From positions 4,154,001 through 4,218,000 of the forward strand of contig NC_049561.1 of NCBI RefSeq assembly GCF_013368755.1: DNA of 64,000 nucleotides, read 5' to 3'. Position numbers and translations under genes: made by a program. The notes below the pieces were generated by a model. It was not told the origin of the DNA and did not search any database. It worked only from the letters and a program-made list of their open reading frames with translations. Positions within the stretch are counted from its first letter, which is position 1. Each line of letters begins with the position of its first letter. Source of the stretch: Talaromyces rugulosus (taxonomy: Eukaryota > Ascomycota > Eurotiomycetes > Eurotiales > Trichocomaceae). This document shows positions 11,295 to 23,599 of the stretch, piece after piece.

Positions 11295-11726
11295 GAATTC
11301 TCGTACTAGATAGACGGAAAAGACTCGACGAATATAAAAAAATCCGTGTATTGTTAGCTAGAGACTACATAAATCTCAGGAACTTTCTAGATATCGACCT
11401 TGTCTAATATATGTTCCTAGAATCCGTGCGAGAACACTTATCAAATATCGAAAGGAGTCATTGTAAACGGGGCAAATATTTTTGATTTCAAAAAAACGCA
11501 ACGTGTTTGAAATTTCGGCTAAAACATCAATATTTTGATGTTAGAATATCTTCGATTCATAGGTAAAGTAGCCACATAACGTGATATAGTCATCTGCATA
11601 GGTTGCTTGAAGGGAGGACCAGCAGCTTGCCAGTGGGAATTCGCCGTTTCTACTCCGTATAGATTGTATTCAATTTCTTTCTCATCGGTTTCTAGAAGGA
11701 AAGTACTTTCAATCGAGATGCACATT
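11295..11726. other. Convergent intergenic region
   Basis: This lies between the 3' ends of the diiron protein gene (plus) and the cyclotransferase-like gene (minus). It is AT-rich. No gene was seen. Confidence 0.4.
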
Positions 11727-12553
11727 TAAGCATTTGTTCCGTTGCGGCATATCAAGCCACACAAATGCTTTTGATATTTCTCAGACACACCAAGCAGTTT
11801 CGCATCTGCCATTGCCAATTGCATCCTTGCTCTGTATTCTTCCCTAATGATACCGGGCAACCTGTACATATAGCTGATGTATACTAGAGCCTCACGACAA
11901 TTTTCTAAAACCCATTTATTAGTATGCTAAATTGTTGTAGGCGAGCAGTAAGCCAACTTGCCTAAACTTGTAACCTCAAGCTCGCCTGTCTTGTCTGGAT
12001 TTGGTAGAGACAAACGTCGTTCCATTTGATCTTTATGCAAAGCGGCACATCTTCAAGTTAGAACACTCTTTTCCAAGCTTCATAGAGACGAAAAAAACCA
12101 ACCTGTTTCTTCATTCATTGTTTTTAAGTGCGTTTGCTCCACTTCGTCTAAAATTGTGCATTTGCCAGAGCCAGAGTTTTGTGCCAGAATTTCAACAACA
12201 TCAACAGTCCTCTGATCCCTAAGTTCCGGATTCAAGATGCACTGCGTGTCAATGGCAAGCCTTTTCTCCACAAAGTATTGCTTTTCGACTTCTTCACAGA
12301 ATCTTAATTTTTCGATGTCATTTGAGGAAACTTTGAAGACGATACCCTCCACAGAGTCCCCGGCGTCCCCTTCTACAACGTTCCCCCCACCACGAGTGTT
12401 GACCTGCCATTTATAGCTTCGAAGTCTTCCTATCCCGAAGATTGTGCTGTCAGGGCATCTCTTTGCCATCTGTTGAAGGTGCATGTTGCTTCCGTAGGCA
12501 AAGTACAGATCCTTGTAGTCAGGGATAGAAGACGAACGATTAACCTGAGGCAT
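11727..12553 (-). CDS. Gamma-glutamylcyclotransferase-like protein
   Basis: The GGCT fold cleaves gamma-glutamyl amides to 5-oxoproline and an amine. The N-terminus carries the signature YFAYGSNM at about residues 17-24, which shapes the substrate pocket, and the downstream pattern VEGIVFKV is typical. I place three exons: 12553-12103, a 24-nt exon 11985-11962, and 11904-11727. The last exon restores the C-terminal family segment (EALVYISY followed by EEYRARM). The second intron would use a GC-AG donor (GCAAGT), which is the usual exception. The catalytic acid of the family is Glu; I did not fix its exact residue here. The gene lies inside the left block, and a role in trimming a gamma-glutamyl or glutathione adduct is only an inference. 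Confidence 0.7.
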
Positions 12554-13708
12554 GACTTTTTATATTTTGTCTCCTATGGTAGAATGTTCGCAAACATAGA
12601 AGCCTGACGGTACATATGTAGGCGAGCGACCGTCTCTCCATATATAGTAAAGCGACAGGTACTAGGCCTAATTAAGTTAGATTGTATCATACGCGTAGAT
12701 ATTTTAAATTACTTACCATTACGTACTAAATATTTTTTATATATACGTATTTCTACTAAAATTTATTATAACTATATCTCAACTTTAAATAAAATTTTTA
12801 TATTACTATCTGTTACTTATTACTTATTTTAATAAATACATGTAGAGAGATCAAATTAGCTTCCTCGTGAGGATCAAAACGATCTTAACGATTACATGTG
12901 TATATATATATATGTATATATTTGAATATATCTAGATTGTTCTCTTCACGGTCAATGAGATCCTTGTTGTAACATTGAGGTTCTAGTCGAAGAAGAATAA
13001 TGTCACAGGGGACGGTGCTAATAGTTCCCTCGCCGGTAACTTAATATTGAAACTTTACCTCTAAATTAAATACACCAGTGACCACTTCCAGATGTCCACG
13101 CTGTTGTATTTTCGACTCGGACATCGTCATATGCCATATGTACATCGTTTAATGGCATAGTACACAAAGAGGAGATGTAATGTTTACTGTCTAGAAAACC
13201 TGAAAGATTATTTAGCGTTCACGCTACACAGTAGCTTTGACATTCCCCTGCTTATACAAACGTGCAGTGCAAGAGATAAGCGCGCCGATGTTGATTCTAC
13301 ACGACACACGCCCTCAGAGTTGGCTAGCACCTTTTAGGCTTGACCTTTATGAAGATTTGGTTCTGTGTCAAGCCCCAGTTTGTCTTCATGTTACAGTTCA
13401 GCTTCACAATATAGCTACATGTGAGCAGGCATTGATTGTCACAAATGAAGCAATTATCTGTTTTCATGACAAAGCTAGGACTTCTTTCTACATTCACTGC
13501 AACATCCACTTATGTAAATAATGCTTTCAACCGTAGAGGGAAGGTCCCGAAAGGGTTCATGATATATTCATATATTAAATGCCTTGGGGTTAAATAAAGC
13601 CGAAAAGACGGAAACTTAGAAGCCTTGCAACTTGAAAATACCCAATTCTACTGTATATTGCTGCATATTGCCCGAGATACCATTAGGAATAACAGTCTAC
13701 AACCTCAG
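12554..13708. other. AT-rich intergenic region with TA repeats
   Basis: About 12,660-12,960 is strongly AT-rich, with a TATA-type simple repeat near 12,900-12,925. An open frame at 13237-13521 shows no known motif. No gene is supported. Confidence 0.4.
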
Positions 13709-15265
13709 TCAATACCCTAGTCCCACCTCTGCAAGGAAATTCTTGAGCACATCAGCTATATGAGATCCATATAACCCTTCTACCACATCGAGTGCGTCAA
13801 GCTCTACCGTCTCAGACCAACTTTTTTGTCGATCCTGAGCTCGAACAAGTTGCTGCTTCCCTTCTGGAACCAATCCTTGGACGGATCGTAACACGGTGGG
13901 CTCAGGGGATGGATCATCTAAGTAGAGATTCGAGCCTAGCTCATTGCGGTTGATAAATATACGCCGACATAGATATACTTCGAGTAGATAGGGGACAACC
14001 GCAGACGGTGGCAGCGACGCGCGCAACTTCTTCAGAAATTTCTGGCTCCGAGAGTAGATCCGTCGTTCGAAGGCGTCGTCGATACTAATAAGTAATCTTG
14101 TTTTCGCATCACTACTCTGTGTAACATTGACTTGGTCCCGCTCTAACGCCGGCCTCAGGACTTGGTATACGTAGAACAGATAGCTCAGTCCCTGAAAGTC
14201 CGTAACTTGCTCGTTCACAGGGACTAGTGCGTAGAACTGGGCCCATGTACGGTCTTCCGACTGAAGAATTCGCAGTATATCATTTACGTCTGGGAAGACG
14301 TTGTTGGCCAGAGAGTCGCAAATAAACTGGTATACTAGGTTTGCTAAGGGCGAGATCTGCACTCCCGGTTTTCGGGAACGACAATGCACGCCTCGCCGCC
14401 GGGACAGCTCGTGGTCGAGGAGGCGGCAGAACACCTGGGAAAGCTGCCGGTGGCGCTTCTCGACGGCGTGCATCCATCGAAGTGCCTCGAAGAAGGTACA
14501 ACATCCGTCGCGGAGACGCTCCTCGAGGGAGTGGTAGTAGTGGAAGCTGGGGATGTCGAGGCAGATGTTTAGTCCTGTTGGCTTAGATGGATTATTCACG
14601 GATATAGCCGTAGCTAAATCGGCAATGACCGGGACGGCGCGAGAGAGATATTCAACCTCGTACAAGGTAATTTTTGTAGATAAGAGCCTCTGCGCGTCAA
14701 GCCGTTGCCCACGTGGCATACTGGCCTGGATGATCTTTGAGGTCCAGAGGCACATACCGGATATAAGGGTGATCTCTTGGACAAGGTCCATGGGCTGCGT
14801 TCGTCCTTCTGCTCCCGGTATAATATGCGCCAACGGTGTAGAGAAATGGAGATAATGGGTGGCTGTGAAATTGCTACCTTCGGGTTTGAGGGGATGATGA
14901 TGGAAGTGAGTTTTCTCAAACCAGGTTATACCTTCGCTCAGGCGGGCGTGCCCTTCGCAGGGTGATCCCCCGACTAACCCGCTGCCTGTCACTTTCAACG
15001 GGACTGGAAGAGTAGATCCCCCATGATTAATGAGGTTGGCAACTTTCACAGCTAGCTTGTGGCCCTTGACGAATGCTTTTGAATATTTGGCTGCTTCGTC
15101 GGCGCCATCACCTTTACTGTGCTCAGCTCCCGTATAAGGGAGGTGGTAGTATCCTTGGATCACAGACGAGGCCTTTTGAGTGTATTGCTCGGTATTATAA
15201 AAGGCAACAGTGGCTAGGGAGTCCGCTGAGTGCTGGAGGTTGACAAGAGGAATATAGTCTCTCAT
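13709..15265 (-). CDS. Unassigned 518-residue protein, candidate arginine-type cyclodipeptide synthase
   Basis: I do not recognise a domain with certainty. The single-exon gene gives 518 residues, and no signal peptide or membrane helix is evident. In the middle (about residues 205-255) a stretch reads [16 protein letters not shown] and then [12 protein letters not shown], about 35 residues later. This spacing recalls the Tyr..Pro helix and the downstream Tyr-His of tRNA-dependent cyclodipeptide synthases, although the Glu expected four residues after the Tyr is not in register. It is followed by a basic helix region ([15 protein letters not shown]) that could bind tRNA. The neighbours (CGS-like, FAD monooxygenase, P450, NIS synthetase) match the set around the fungal enzyme AnkA, which was itself annotated hypothetical. 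That makes AnkA-type activity the leading hypothesis, resting mainly on context. The 14,380-14,560 part is GC-rich compared with its flanks but keeps the same frame. Confidence 0.4.
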   Translation of the reverse strand: MRDYIPLVNLQHSADSLATVAFYNTEQYTQKASSVIQGYYHLPYTGAEHSKGDGADEAAKYSKAFVKGHKLAVKVANLINHGGSTLPVPLKVTGSGLVGGSPCEGHARLSEGITWFEKTHFHHHPLKPEGSNFTATHYLHFSTPLAHIIPGAEGRTQPMDLVQEITLISGMCLWTSKIIQASMPRGQRLDAQRLLSTKITLYEVEYLSRAVPVIADLATAISVNNPSKPTGLNICLDIPSFHYYHSLEERLRDGCCTFFEALRWMHAVEKRHRQLSQVFCRLLDHELSRRRGVHCRSRKPGVQISPLANLVYQFICDSLANNVFPDVNDILRILQSEDRTWAQFYALVPVNEQVTDFQGLSYLFYVYQVLRPALERDQVNVTQSSDAKTRLLISIDDAFERRIYSRSQKFLKKLRASLPPSAVVPYLLEVYLCRRIFINRNELGSNLYLDDPSPEPTVLRSVQGLVPEGKQQLVRAQDRQKSWSETVELDALDVVEGLYGSHIADVLKNFLAEVGLGY

Positions 15266-15938
15266 GGTTCGTAATTATGATTTCAGTCTCTTGAAGGTTT
15301 GCCAAATTTGTTAGAGGAAGATATGTCAGTTTGCAGTCTACCTGTGTTGGCCGTCAGAGAGAAGGAAACTGCCCATACTTAGACTTGTAGACAAAATTGC
15401 GAATCTTGATTTCTGCATGGTATTTCTTTTTCCATGGCACATGCTTAAGACCCGGTTTTCATTGGTGCTGAACCCGTGTGAAGTTGGTGCTCTCGGTTTC
15501 TACCAATACATATAGTGTCGGTACCGTACCAATACGTTAGTACCATACCTTACCTGTACGACCTTACTAAAAGGGCCCACAGCGGCCGTAGTTATGCATG
15601 ATGGTATGTGTGGTCATTTTCGACTGGGATGGGGTATTGATTGGCAGGTAAGTTAGTGGCGTCGTGATAGCTCATGCCTAAGTGGGAAGAAATCTCGCAA
15701 GCGAGAGTACAGATGGTTTTATGAAGACACCGCTTTTGTCTGTGCGAGCATGCGTGAAACCCCAGGCACCGCTGAAAATGATCCATATTGTTCTAAAACG
15801 CATTCATCACTGCTTCCGGAAAGACGTTCGAGTGCCTCTGAAAACATTTCTGATCTTCAAGGATCTGTCCTGCGTCCTTAACACTTTCTTGACCACGAAT
15901 AGTCTCGACCTCAGGATACAGGAAAGATAGCTTTGATA
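15266..15938. promoter_or_regulatory. Divergent intergenic region between candidate core enzyme and PLP enzyme
   Basis: Two genes are transcribed outward from this 673-bp gap. That arrangement is common for co-regulated pathway genes. An open frame at 15682-15930 has no motif. No regulator site could be named. Confidence 0.4.
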
Positions 15939-17857
15939 ATGGGCGACCTCGGCCCTGTATCAGTTAAACACGGTAGTGCTAGAACCCTTTGCTCTGATTC
16001 TTACACCCAGCCACTCGGAGCACCTCAACCGCCAAATGAGCCTCATGTAGGTTAATCTAGCATCGATGGCTAAATTGTCTCCTATTGACACATTTTAGGC
16101 TATAAGTGTCTCCTTGCCCACCTGGGAGGCTGTGACTGCCGTAATGTCGGGTGCAGACTGGGCTATAAGCCAACTACAAACAAGTTATCCTAGGTTGTAC
16201 CTTTGCCGCATCCCTTCTCAGTAGGCTGGTAAAAATGTTGATATCTAACAATGGCTATACAGATTCGACATTCATAGTCGTATAAGAGATTTGCATGATG
16301 CCGTTCTGGCTAGATTCAAACACCCGGCACAGACGATCTGCCGGGCGTTTCCCTCCCCTGAAGCCGTCGAGCGTTTTGTCTCAAGGCTTCGGAGAGCAGA
16401 TCCTAAATTACCTGTACATACGGCGCGATTTCATCTTCCTTGTGACGCAGCTCCAGAGATGGCGAAATGGGCAGCGTTCTCAGTGGTATTGTTTCATGAA
16501 AGCCTCGAAGAAGTGGCGTTCGAGTTTTGGGAATGGTTTGGGGACGGTATCTCCAGCAGACATGCGGAGTTCTGTTTATCCCAATTACTCTTCCTAAATT
16601 CCGATTCAGATTGGTCTGAATATAGGACTCTAGGACATCATTCCCATGGTCTGAGTGCAATGGCCCTTCCCGATTGGATTGACACTGCGACATCTGCCAA
16701 GATGGCTGTTAAGTCTCGGCTTGCAAGTTCAGCAAAGTCAGCATATCCAGACATGAAACCGATTGGGGATGATGATGTTCTCCTCTATTCAACTGGAATG
16801 GCTGCAATCAGTGTCATTGCCCGCACCCTAGCTCGGTCATCGGAGGATTCTGGCGCCGTGGTGTACGGGTGAGTTGCACTCTAATGAAATCATGGTGCGC
16901 CAGGTATAGTACTGACGAAATGATAAGATGGCCGTACTCTGGTACTCCCCATTGTGTGCAAGGGTGTGGGTTCAAGCGCTACATCATGTACGGCCACGGC
17001 TCGAAGGAGGACCTCGATTCGTTTGAGACCAAACTAGTTTCGGGGGTCCGATTCACAGTGCTATTTTGCGAGATCACGTCTAATCCTCAGTTGTCCACGC
17101 CGGATTTGCATCGAATCCGAGATCTCGCCCACCGATTTGGCTTCGTCGTGGCGTGTGACGATACGATAGGCACGTCCGTCAACGTGGATATCCTGCCATT
17201 TGTCGATGTCATCATCACCAGCTTGACCAAGATCTTCAGCGGTGCCGGGAATGTCATGGGAGGGAGGTAGGTATCCCCAACTGTTGAGCACAGGCAACTG
17301 TTAACCGCTACAGCCTCATGATTAACCCCAACTCCAAGCACCACAGCACTCTCTCCTCCCTTCTACATATAGCCTACGAGGACCTTTACTTCCCTCTCGA
17401 TGCAAAGACAATTGCACACAACTCCTCGGACTTCGCAACCCGCGTAAATAAATGCAACAAGACCGCGCTGCAGATCGCCAATTTCCTCAGATCTCATCCA
17501 TCGGTCAAATCCGTTAACTATCCCAACACAGTGGCTACGGCACCTCTGTACGAGCGATACCGCCGCGCAGAAGGCGGATATGGATTTCTCCTCAGCGTCA
17601 TCTTCCACCAGCCCGAAAGCGCTGTGCTTTTCTATGACACATTGGATGTGTGGAAAGGGCCTACCGTTGGGACGAATTTCTCGATTTCTATCCCGTATTC
17701 GGCGCTAGCGCATGCGAAAGAACTGGATTGGGCCGCGTCGCATGGAGTGCCGAAGCATATTGTGCGCCTGAGCGTTGGTTTGGAGGATTATGGCGACATA
17801 TCAGAGCGCGTGGACCAAGGACTACGCGAGGTAGAAAGGAGAGAGAAAATCAATTGA
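15939..17857 (+). CDS. Cystathionine-gamma-synthase-like PLP enzyme
   Basis: A Cys/Met-metabolism PLP enzyme expected to do gamma-replacement chemistry, joining an amino-acid side chain (for example from O-acetylhomoserine) to a nucleophile. Exons are 15939-16046, 16099-16193, 16263-16868, 16928-17266 and 17314-17857, giving about 563 residues. The first two exons supply PHAISVSLPTW and SYPRF, which mark the N-terminus of long fungal CGS proteins. Exon 4 has the joined GWPYSGTP, then ACDDTIGTSVNVD with the PLP-ring Asp, and SLTKIFSGAGNVMGG with the PLP Lys (about residue 371). The whole fold is present with no break. In fungal clusters such paralogues (Fub7, CndF, AnkD) build unusual amino-acid side chains, and primary methionine metabolism is the alternative. 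Position next to the candidate core enzyme and FAD monooxygenase favours a pathway role. Confidence 0.85.
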
Positions 17858-18316
17858 TTATTACAATTGGAACTAAAGTAGAACTAGGAGGCTAGTCTCA
17901 GGAATGATATGTAACTAGTAACTAGGGGGTAACTTATGTTAGTTACATTACACGTCGTCCTTAACTTGTAAGGTAAATTTGAGTACGTATTTTTGATCAT
18001 TCCAGTCTCGTATTGAGTCATACCAGACTAGTAGCGGAGCTGTCGAAATGCAATGACGTGTTCATCTGCAGCCATTTCATCTGGAAAGCAAGGACATACA
18101 AAGTACTGCCACGATACTAATTTGACCCATTTCACGCCACCAGTGGATCTCCGAAATGATTGTACCCGCTGCGGAATACGAGGGGTAGACTCATGTGTCA
18201 TGCATTAACGAAACCGCGGTCTGCCGCATCTACTGGCTTGGATTCTAGGTAGGCGCTGCGAAACTCATTAAACCCTACCCATTAAACTCTACTGTAGCCA
18301 AATTATCGCCATCAAA
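17858..18316. other. Intergenic, no gene seen
   Basis: This 459-bp gap separates two plus-strand genes and probably holds the terminator of one and the promoter of the next. Nothing specific was recognised. Confidence 0.4.
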
Positions 18317-20536
18317 ATGACCAGGAAAGAATCTGCAGTGGATGTATTGATTATAGGAGCGGTAAGCCGTCCCCATAGATGATATTTTATATACGGATAC
18401 TTACATTTTCTAGGGCCCGGCAGGGTAAGTCGCTCTGTAGGAACCTGTTCATGGGAGCATCAAAGCCATGTCAGATCAGTACTGACGGTCCCCACATGTG
18501 CAGCCTCGTCGCCGCCCTGTGGATGTCAAAATGCGGTATCAACACTCGCCTGGTCGAGCAACGGCCATATCACCTTCGAGTTGGCGGTGCAGACGGGTAA
18601 GTATATACCCAACTATCATAAAACACGGCTCAAAGCGAAGCATAGGATCCACCCGCGGTCAATGGAGATGTTCGAGAGTTTCGGCATCGATGAGGAGATC
18701 ACACAGGTATGGGAACCCATCACAGGGTGGGCGCTTTGGTGTCGAAATGCAGAGGGCGCTCTCGCCAGATCCGCCCGTATGGAGAACCCTACGCCAGTGC
18801 GCTGCAGGTAAGTCTGATATTCAAACATGTCGAGAGTGGATATCTCATGATACGCGCAAGATGGGGTCCGGGACTTCTACAACAGGGCATCATTGAACGG
18901 ATCGTCAAGCAGCATATCTTGGAACAATCTTGTGTTCAGATCGACTATGAAACTACACCTATCTCCCTTGTTATCAAGGAAGATTCGCTGGGTGATCCGG
19001 ACAGTCATCCGTGTGTGCTTACTTTACGCCATGATGACGGTGCTGGGGTATCCGATGAACTCGTACGGGCGAAATATGTCATTGGGGCTGATGGAGCACG
19101 CTCGTGGACCAGGAAGCAATTGGGATTTGAAATGCAAGGAACCCGGACTCGGTCCGTCTGGGGAGTGACGGATCTGGTCGTCGTGTCCGACTTTCCGGAG
19201 TATGTTGACAGCAAGTCCAAATGAAGATATCTTTGCAGGAGGCCACTGATGTATATTCCAGCATCCGGTTATGCTCCACGATCAATAGCTACGGTGAAGG
19301 AGGGCTCTTCTTTCTCCGTCGAGAGCGCGGCCTGATCCGTTTCTATGTCCAGCTAAATCGTGCCGATGAAGAATTGCCTGCTACTTCAATTACGCAAGAA
19401 CTTATCATTGAAACACTGCAGAAACTGCTGAGGCCGTATACAGTGAGTGGCTTCCGAGTAAGCTCTGAAAACATACTAATAACTATGGTTGAAGTTGAGT
19501 GTCAAGCGTTGTGAATGGTGAGTTAAAAGTCAATATATTACATACACGACTGCTACTAAATTGTTGCTAGGTGGTCAACCTATACCGTAGCCCACTACCT
19601 CAGTGATGGTATGACCAAGTACGATCGCATATTTCTTGTTGGAGATGCTGTACACAACCACTCACCCTTGGTCGGTCTCGGCATGAACATTAGCATGCAG
19701 TATGCCCCTCTTTCAACCTGATGTCTTCCAACTTCCATACTGATGTTACAACTAGAGACTCGTATAACCTTGGATGGAAACTTGCAGGCGTGCTCAAAAC
19801 AGAATTGAACTCCACAATTTTATCAACCTACGAGTCCGAGCGACGTCCTGTTGCCGAAGAGCTAATTGAAACGGATCGCTTCCATTTACAGCTCTTTGAT
19901 GCTGTCACCGCGACAGGCTCAGAACCGGCTTGGATGCTGGAGCGCGAGGAGGCTATGCAGCCTTCGATGCAAGGGTTCGCTGTCAACTACCTAGACCCGC
20001 TCCTTACTGCCGCTGTTGGGATAAATCGCAGACCTGGCGCCCTGATAGAGCTGGGGAAGCGTTTCCCGCAACTTAACGTGGCGAATCATGCCACGGGGAA
20101 AGTCTACTCGATACAAACACTGCTCAAAAGCGAAGGAAAGTTTCACGTCGTTGTTTTTGCAGGAGACCTCTCCATTCCACATGAGCTAAACAGGTTCAAT
20201 ACCTTTGGCACTGCGCTGAAACAAATCGAGAACCAGATCATGGTAAAGTTCAATGTTATTGCCGTACACCGGGCCAGTAAGACAGCGACTGAGCTTGCCA
20301 GCATGGCGGAAATTTTCTTTCCTGTTGATGAGACTACGGGGCGAGACTACGACCGAGTCTATTGCGACATGGAGACAAACTATGAGGAGGCTGGGATCGG
20401 CGAATATGGAGCGGTGGTGCTGGTCCGCCCGGACCAGTATGTAGGATGGAGTGGCGAGCTGGAGGATGTCCAAGACTTGACACGCTATTTGCAGCCAATT
20501 TTTGAGACGAAAAAGCAAGTTCCATACAATAATTAG
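18317..20536 (+). CDS. FAD-dependent aromatic monooxygenase (phenol 2-monooxygenase type)
   Basis: A class A flavoprotein hydroxylase that should add a hydroxyl to an aromatic ring with NADPH and O2. Nine exons fit: 18317-18361, 18414-18424, 18504-18596, 18646-18807, 18861-19199, 19262-19442, 19495-19517, 19571-19699 and 19756-20536, giving about 587 residues. Exon 2 has only 11 nt and supplies the end of the FAD-binding GxGPAG loop (VDVLIIGA then GPAG). Exon 7 has 23 nt and leads to EWWSTY. Later motifs are GADGARSWTR (DG motif), DFPDIR, FLVGDAVHNHSPLVGLGMN (GD motif) and WKLAGVL, followed by a thioredoxin-like C-terminus as in phenol hydroxylases. If the core product is a tyrosine-derived peptide, this enzyme could make a catechol. 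The donor and acceptor of the intron at 19200-19261 were chosen because they restore the family pattern. Confidence 0.85.
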
Positions 20537-21202
20537 CCATGTCAAAAGTTGCGCCAAGTTAGTCAAGATTGACATCAATTGCGCGTGGGTGGAGTTTGAC
20601 TTACGTATTACTGCTACGTATTACCTGACAGAACGGTGGATAGTAGCCTTCTGGCTCTCCAAGACGCAGTGGGCCTGTTCCCAAAATCCGATTGAATCGA
20701 GGGATGTTGTCGAGGCCTAGACGGCTGTTCCATGACGCCATAAGAGAAAAGTGTATTTATTATTACCGCCAAACAGACCATGTCTAGTAGAAGATAGACC
20801 CATCTTTATCCCTGTAAAATATTATGCATCTGTCGGCATTATTTTCAGAACAATATCCAATAATTAATTTGTTACTAGCATTGATTTATTCAAAGAGACT
20901 TACAAGCTGTATTGAAGAGCCTGTAAGGTACCGGCGTCAGATATTTCGATTACCATACCAAACGCATGAAAGAAATGTATCGTATTCAGGTACCGCGGTC
21001 CGCGGGGGGAGGCGATCCGCTAAACCCCATAGATGCAGTCCAGCCTACGAGGGCTTTGATGCAAGGGTACGTACTGCATTTTCAAACATCTCGTTTTTAA
21101 CCCGTAGCTAGGAATATAATATTCCATGTGAAACATGTGAAACCGACTTCTGAGCGCTTCATTGGAACTGATAAATTGCAAAGAACGACCCTAGCCTCTA
21201 AA
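20537..21202. other. Intergenic, no gene seen
   Basis: No assignable gene. The frame open from 21128 is probably a 5' extension of the next gene rather than a separate protein. Confidence 0.4.
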
Positions 21203-22729
21203 ATGCAACAAATTTCCTCAAAGGCAACGAAAAGTGCTACGGAACCGATCCCTGCAATTGACGCAGATCACGATGACCGTCTTGCAGAGCGTGATGCATA
21301 CGACACCGCAATGCTGCGTTTCATCAACGACATGGATCTTTCCTCGATGTATGTGGAGAAGATATCACCATACCCCATTCTCATGAAGAGAGGCTTTCTT
21401 GAAGATGTGGAAAATTTTCAAGATCTTTTGTTTATTGCTGTGTCAAATATCCTGGATCGATGGTGGGAAGATACTGAAGCCAATTTTCCCTGTCGCATGC
21501 CATTGGAACCACATGAGGAGAGTGTATTAAAGGTGGGCATCTCCGATGTATACTATACTAAAAATCTCAACAATAACCGATGTATATAGTGGGTGCATGA
21601 AAGGTCGAAACAGGGCCTGATGCAGCATTACAATGAGCGCCCGCTACACTGGAGGCCAGATGTACTTCTCCCAGCAGCCGGACATTCAAACACCAACCTA
21701 CCTTTCAAGATTTGCGAGATCAACGCTCGTTCACCATTCAACTCAATGATAAAGAGCATCTGTATGTTTCAGGCAGCGGCCACAAGCACAACAGCCCTCC
21801 CCGACGGGGTGGAACCTGCTTCAAGCGCAGACCTGATGATGGATAGACTGGTTTCGCTATTCAAACCGGATCTTCCTCTCCATGTTGTGTGGCACGAAGG
21901 GATAACTGACCCAATAGATGCGTTCAGTTCCATCTACAAGAAGCGAACAGGCAACAGACCGTGCGTAATCCGTGCGACCGACCTACGACTCGCGCCGGAT
22001 TCCTCATCCCCAACGGGTCACATTTTGTGTTGCGTTAGCTCCACCACACCCGCAGAATTTCAGGGAATCGTATCGGAGGCAGGGGAGCCTCTGGAGAGAA
22101 TCTATCAAGTCGGACTCCAGATGTCCCACAGTGATTACAGTGACCTGTCTTCTGAAATACTGCAGCAGCTCGCGGTAGACGGAATCTGCGACTTACGCAA
22201 CATCTTCCTAGTCAGCGATAAACGTATGCTCGGCATAATCCGACAAGAGCTGGACTCTCTCGTGCACACGCATGATATCCTCACCGCTGACCAGGCCGAG
22301 ATTGTCCGACAGGGGATTGTACATACCATTCTGCCCGGCTCCCAGGACATCGTACAACTCTTACGGCAGATTCGTGAGGGCTCTATATCCAAGGACCGCT
22401 ATCTTCTTAAACCCGCCCGTGGACACCGCGGGATGGGAATATATCTTGGAAAAAGCACTGGGCAGGAAGAGTTCAAAGGTCTCCTTGAGGAGCAGGTGAA
22501 CTCATCTCTGCCTCCTGACAGGAGATACGTTATACAGCCTTTTATTGAGCAGGAACTATTTGACTTGAGGTTATCTGATGATAGTGAGCCACAACAATGC
22601 CGGATGACGGGAACATATCATGCCATTGGTGGCTGCTTTGCCGGTTTGGGTGCTTGGAGAGCTGATAGCGAGGAGATTTGCTCCCGGTTCCACGGTGCAT
22701 TTAGTATTCCGGCAGTTGTCCCTCGTTAA
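21203..22729 (+). CDS. ATP-grasp-like ligase, paralogue 2 of 3
   Basis: Same family as the genes at 2628-4201 and 23600-25143. Exons are 21203-21532 and 21590-22729, giving about 489 residues. The intron lies at the shared position just before a conserved Trp. Shared signals are ICEINARSPFN, DKRMLGIIRQELDSL, KPARGHRGMGIYLG (nucleotide-loop-like), YVIQPFIEQELFDLR and GTYHAIGGCFAGLG near the end. The start codon reads MQQISS; an in-frame extension upstream to 21128 is possible but is not conserved among the copies. It probably ligates a carboxylate to an amine with ATP. It is head-to-tail with paralogue 3, with an 870-bp gap. Confidence 0.6.
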
Positions 22730-23599
22730 CTCTTGATAGAAACGACTATGGAACCAATGGAATAATACTCTAATATTCCTTTTCTTTTCCTTCTTAAATC
22801 TTGCTAAAACACCAACTTGATGGGCTACAATAATCAATTATCTGTATATAGTTCCTGGCAAGGAACTCTAAGCGGGCAGCTTCAAGGTTATGTTTCCTAA
22901 TAAAAAGTTCATTGAGTGACATCACAGAATTTTAATCTCAAAGCCATGCATATTAGCTGTCAAAACAAGAACAATCTTAAGTTTCAACTATTTTTTCACT
23001 TAAACTAATATTTATTACTTTTGCTAGAGCACATACGATTACAGTGTGCGGGAAATTGGGCCTCAGCAGGTCGGCTAAACACCGACCGCTCAGTAGGTAG
23101 TTATGTGGGTCGGTAATCACTAGCAAATCCCGGCTGCTGTATGCATTTAGTCTGTTTGGTTGGGAGCAGGCTTTAGCTAGGTTGCACTATGTGCTGTGTT
23201 GCCTCCCACTGCTCACCCCTCTTTTCCCCCTCTCTACAGCTGAAGCTGACCCAGTGCCAATTGTGATTGTCTTTAAATGTGTCTATTTCTACAGGCGTTG
23301 CCTCGACCCAGATGGGGTTTGTTTTGACTTTTATTACGTCCGAATAGTTCCTGCATTTTTAAATAGAACATCGAGCATATATATATCAATCTCTTCTCAG
23401 TAATGATCTTCCTAGAAGAATGCCCCACACCGTATTTTGTAAATAATTGACTCATGCGGAGAGAATAAGACTGCGAGTTAAAAGTCCCCAACAATCTAAC
23501 CTGCAAGCACTCGCTCTTAATTCAACAACTTTGTTCTCTCCTTCACTTTCGCTACTTTTCATCCCCTTTCCCCTCATCCTCAGAGAAGATTCGCACAAT
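22730..23599. other. Intergenic between tandem ATP-grasp-like genes
   Basis: This 870-bp gap is AT-rich in its first half and has pyrimidine-rich stretches just before the next start codon, as is common in fungal promoters. No gene was seen. Confidence 0.45.

Noticed and set aside
13237..13521. 94-codon frame in the AT-rich spacer
   Set aside because: No recognisable domain and frames on both strands are equally open.
14280..14586. Several overlapping frames opposite and inside the 518-residue gene
   Set aside because: They arise from local GC-richness in a long intact coding frame.
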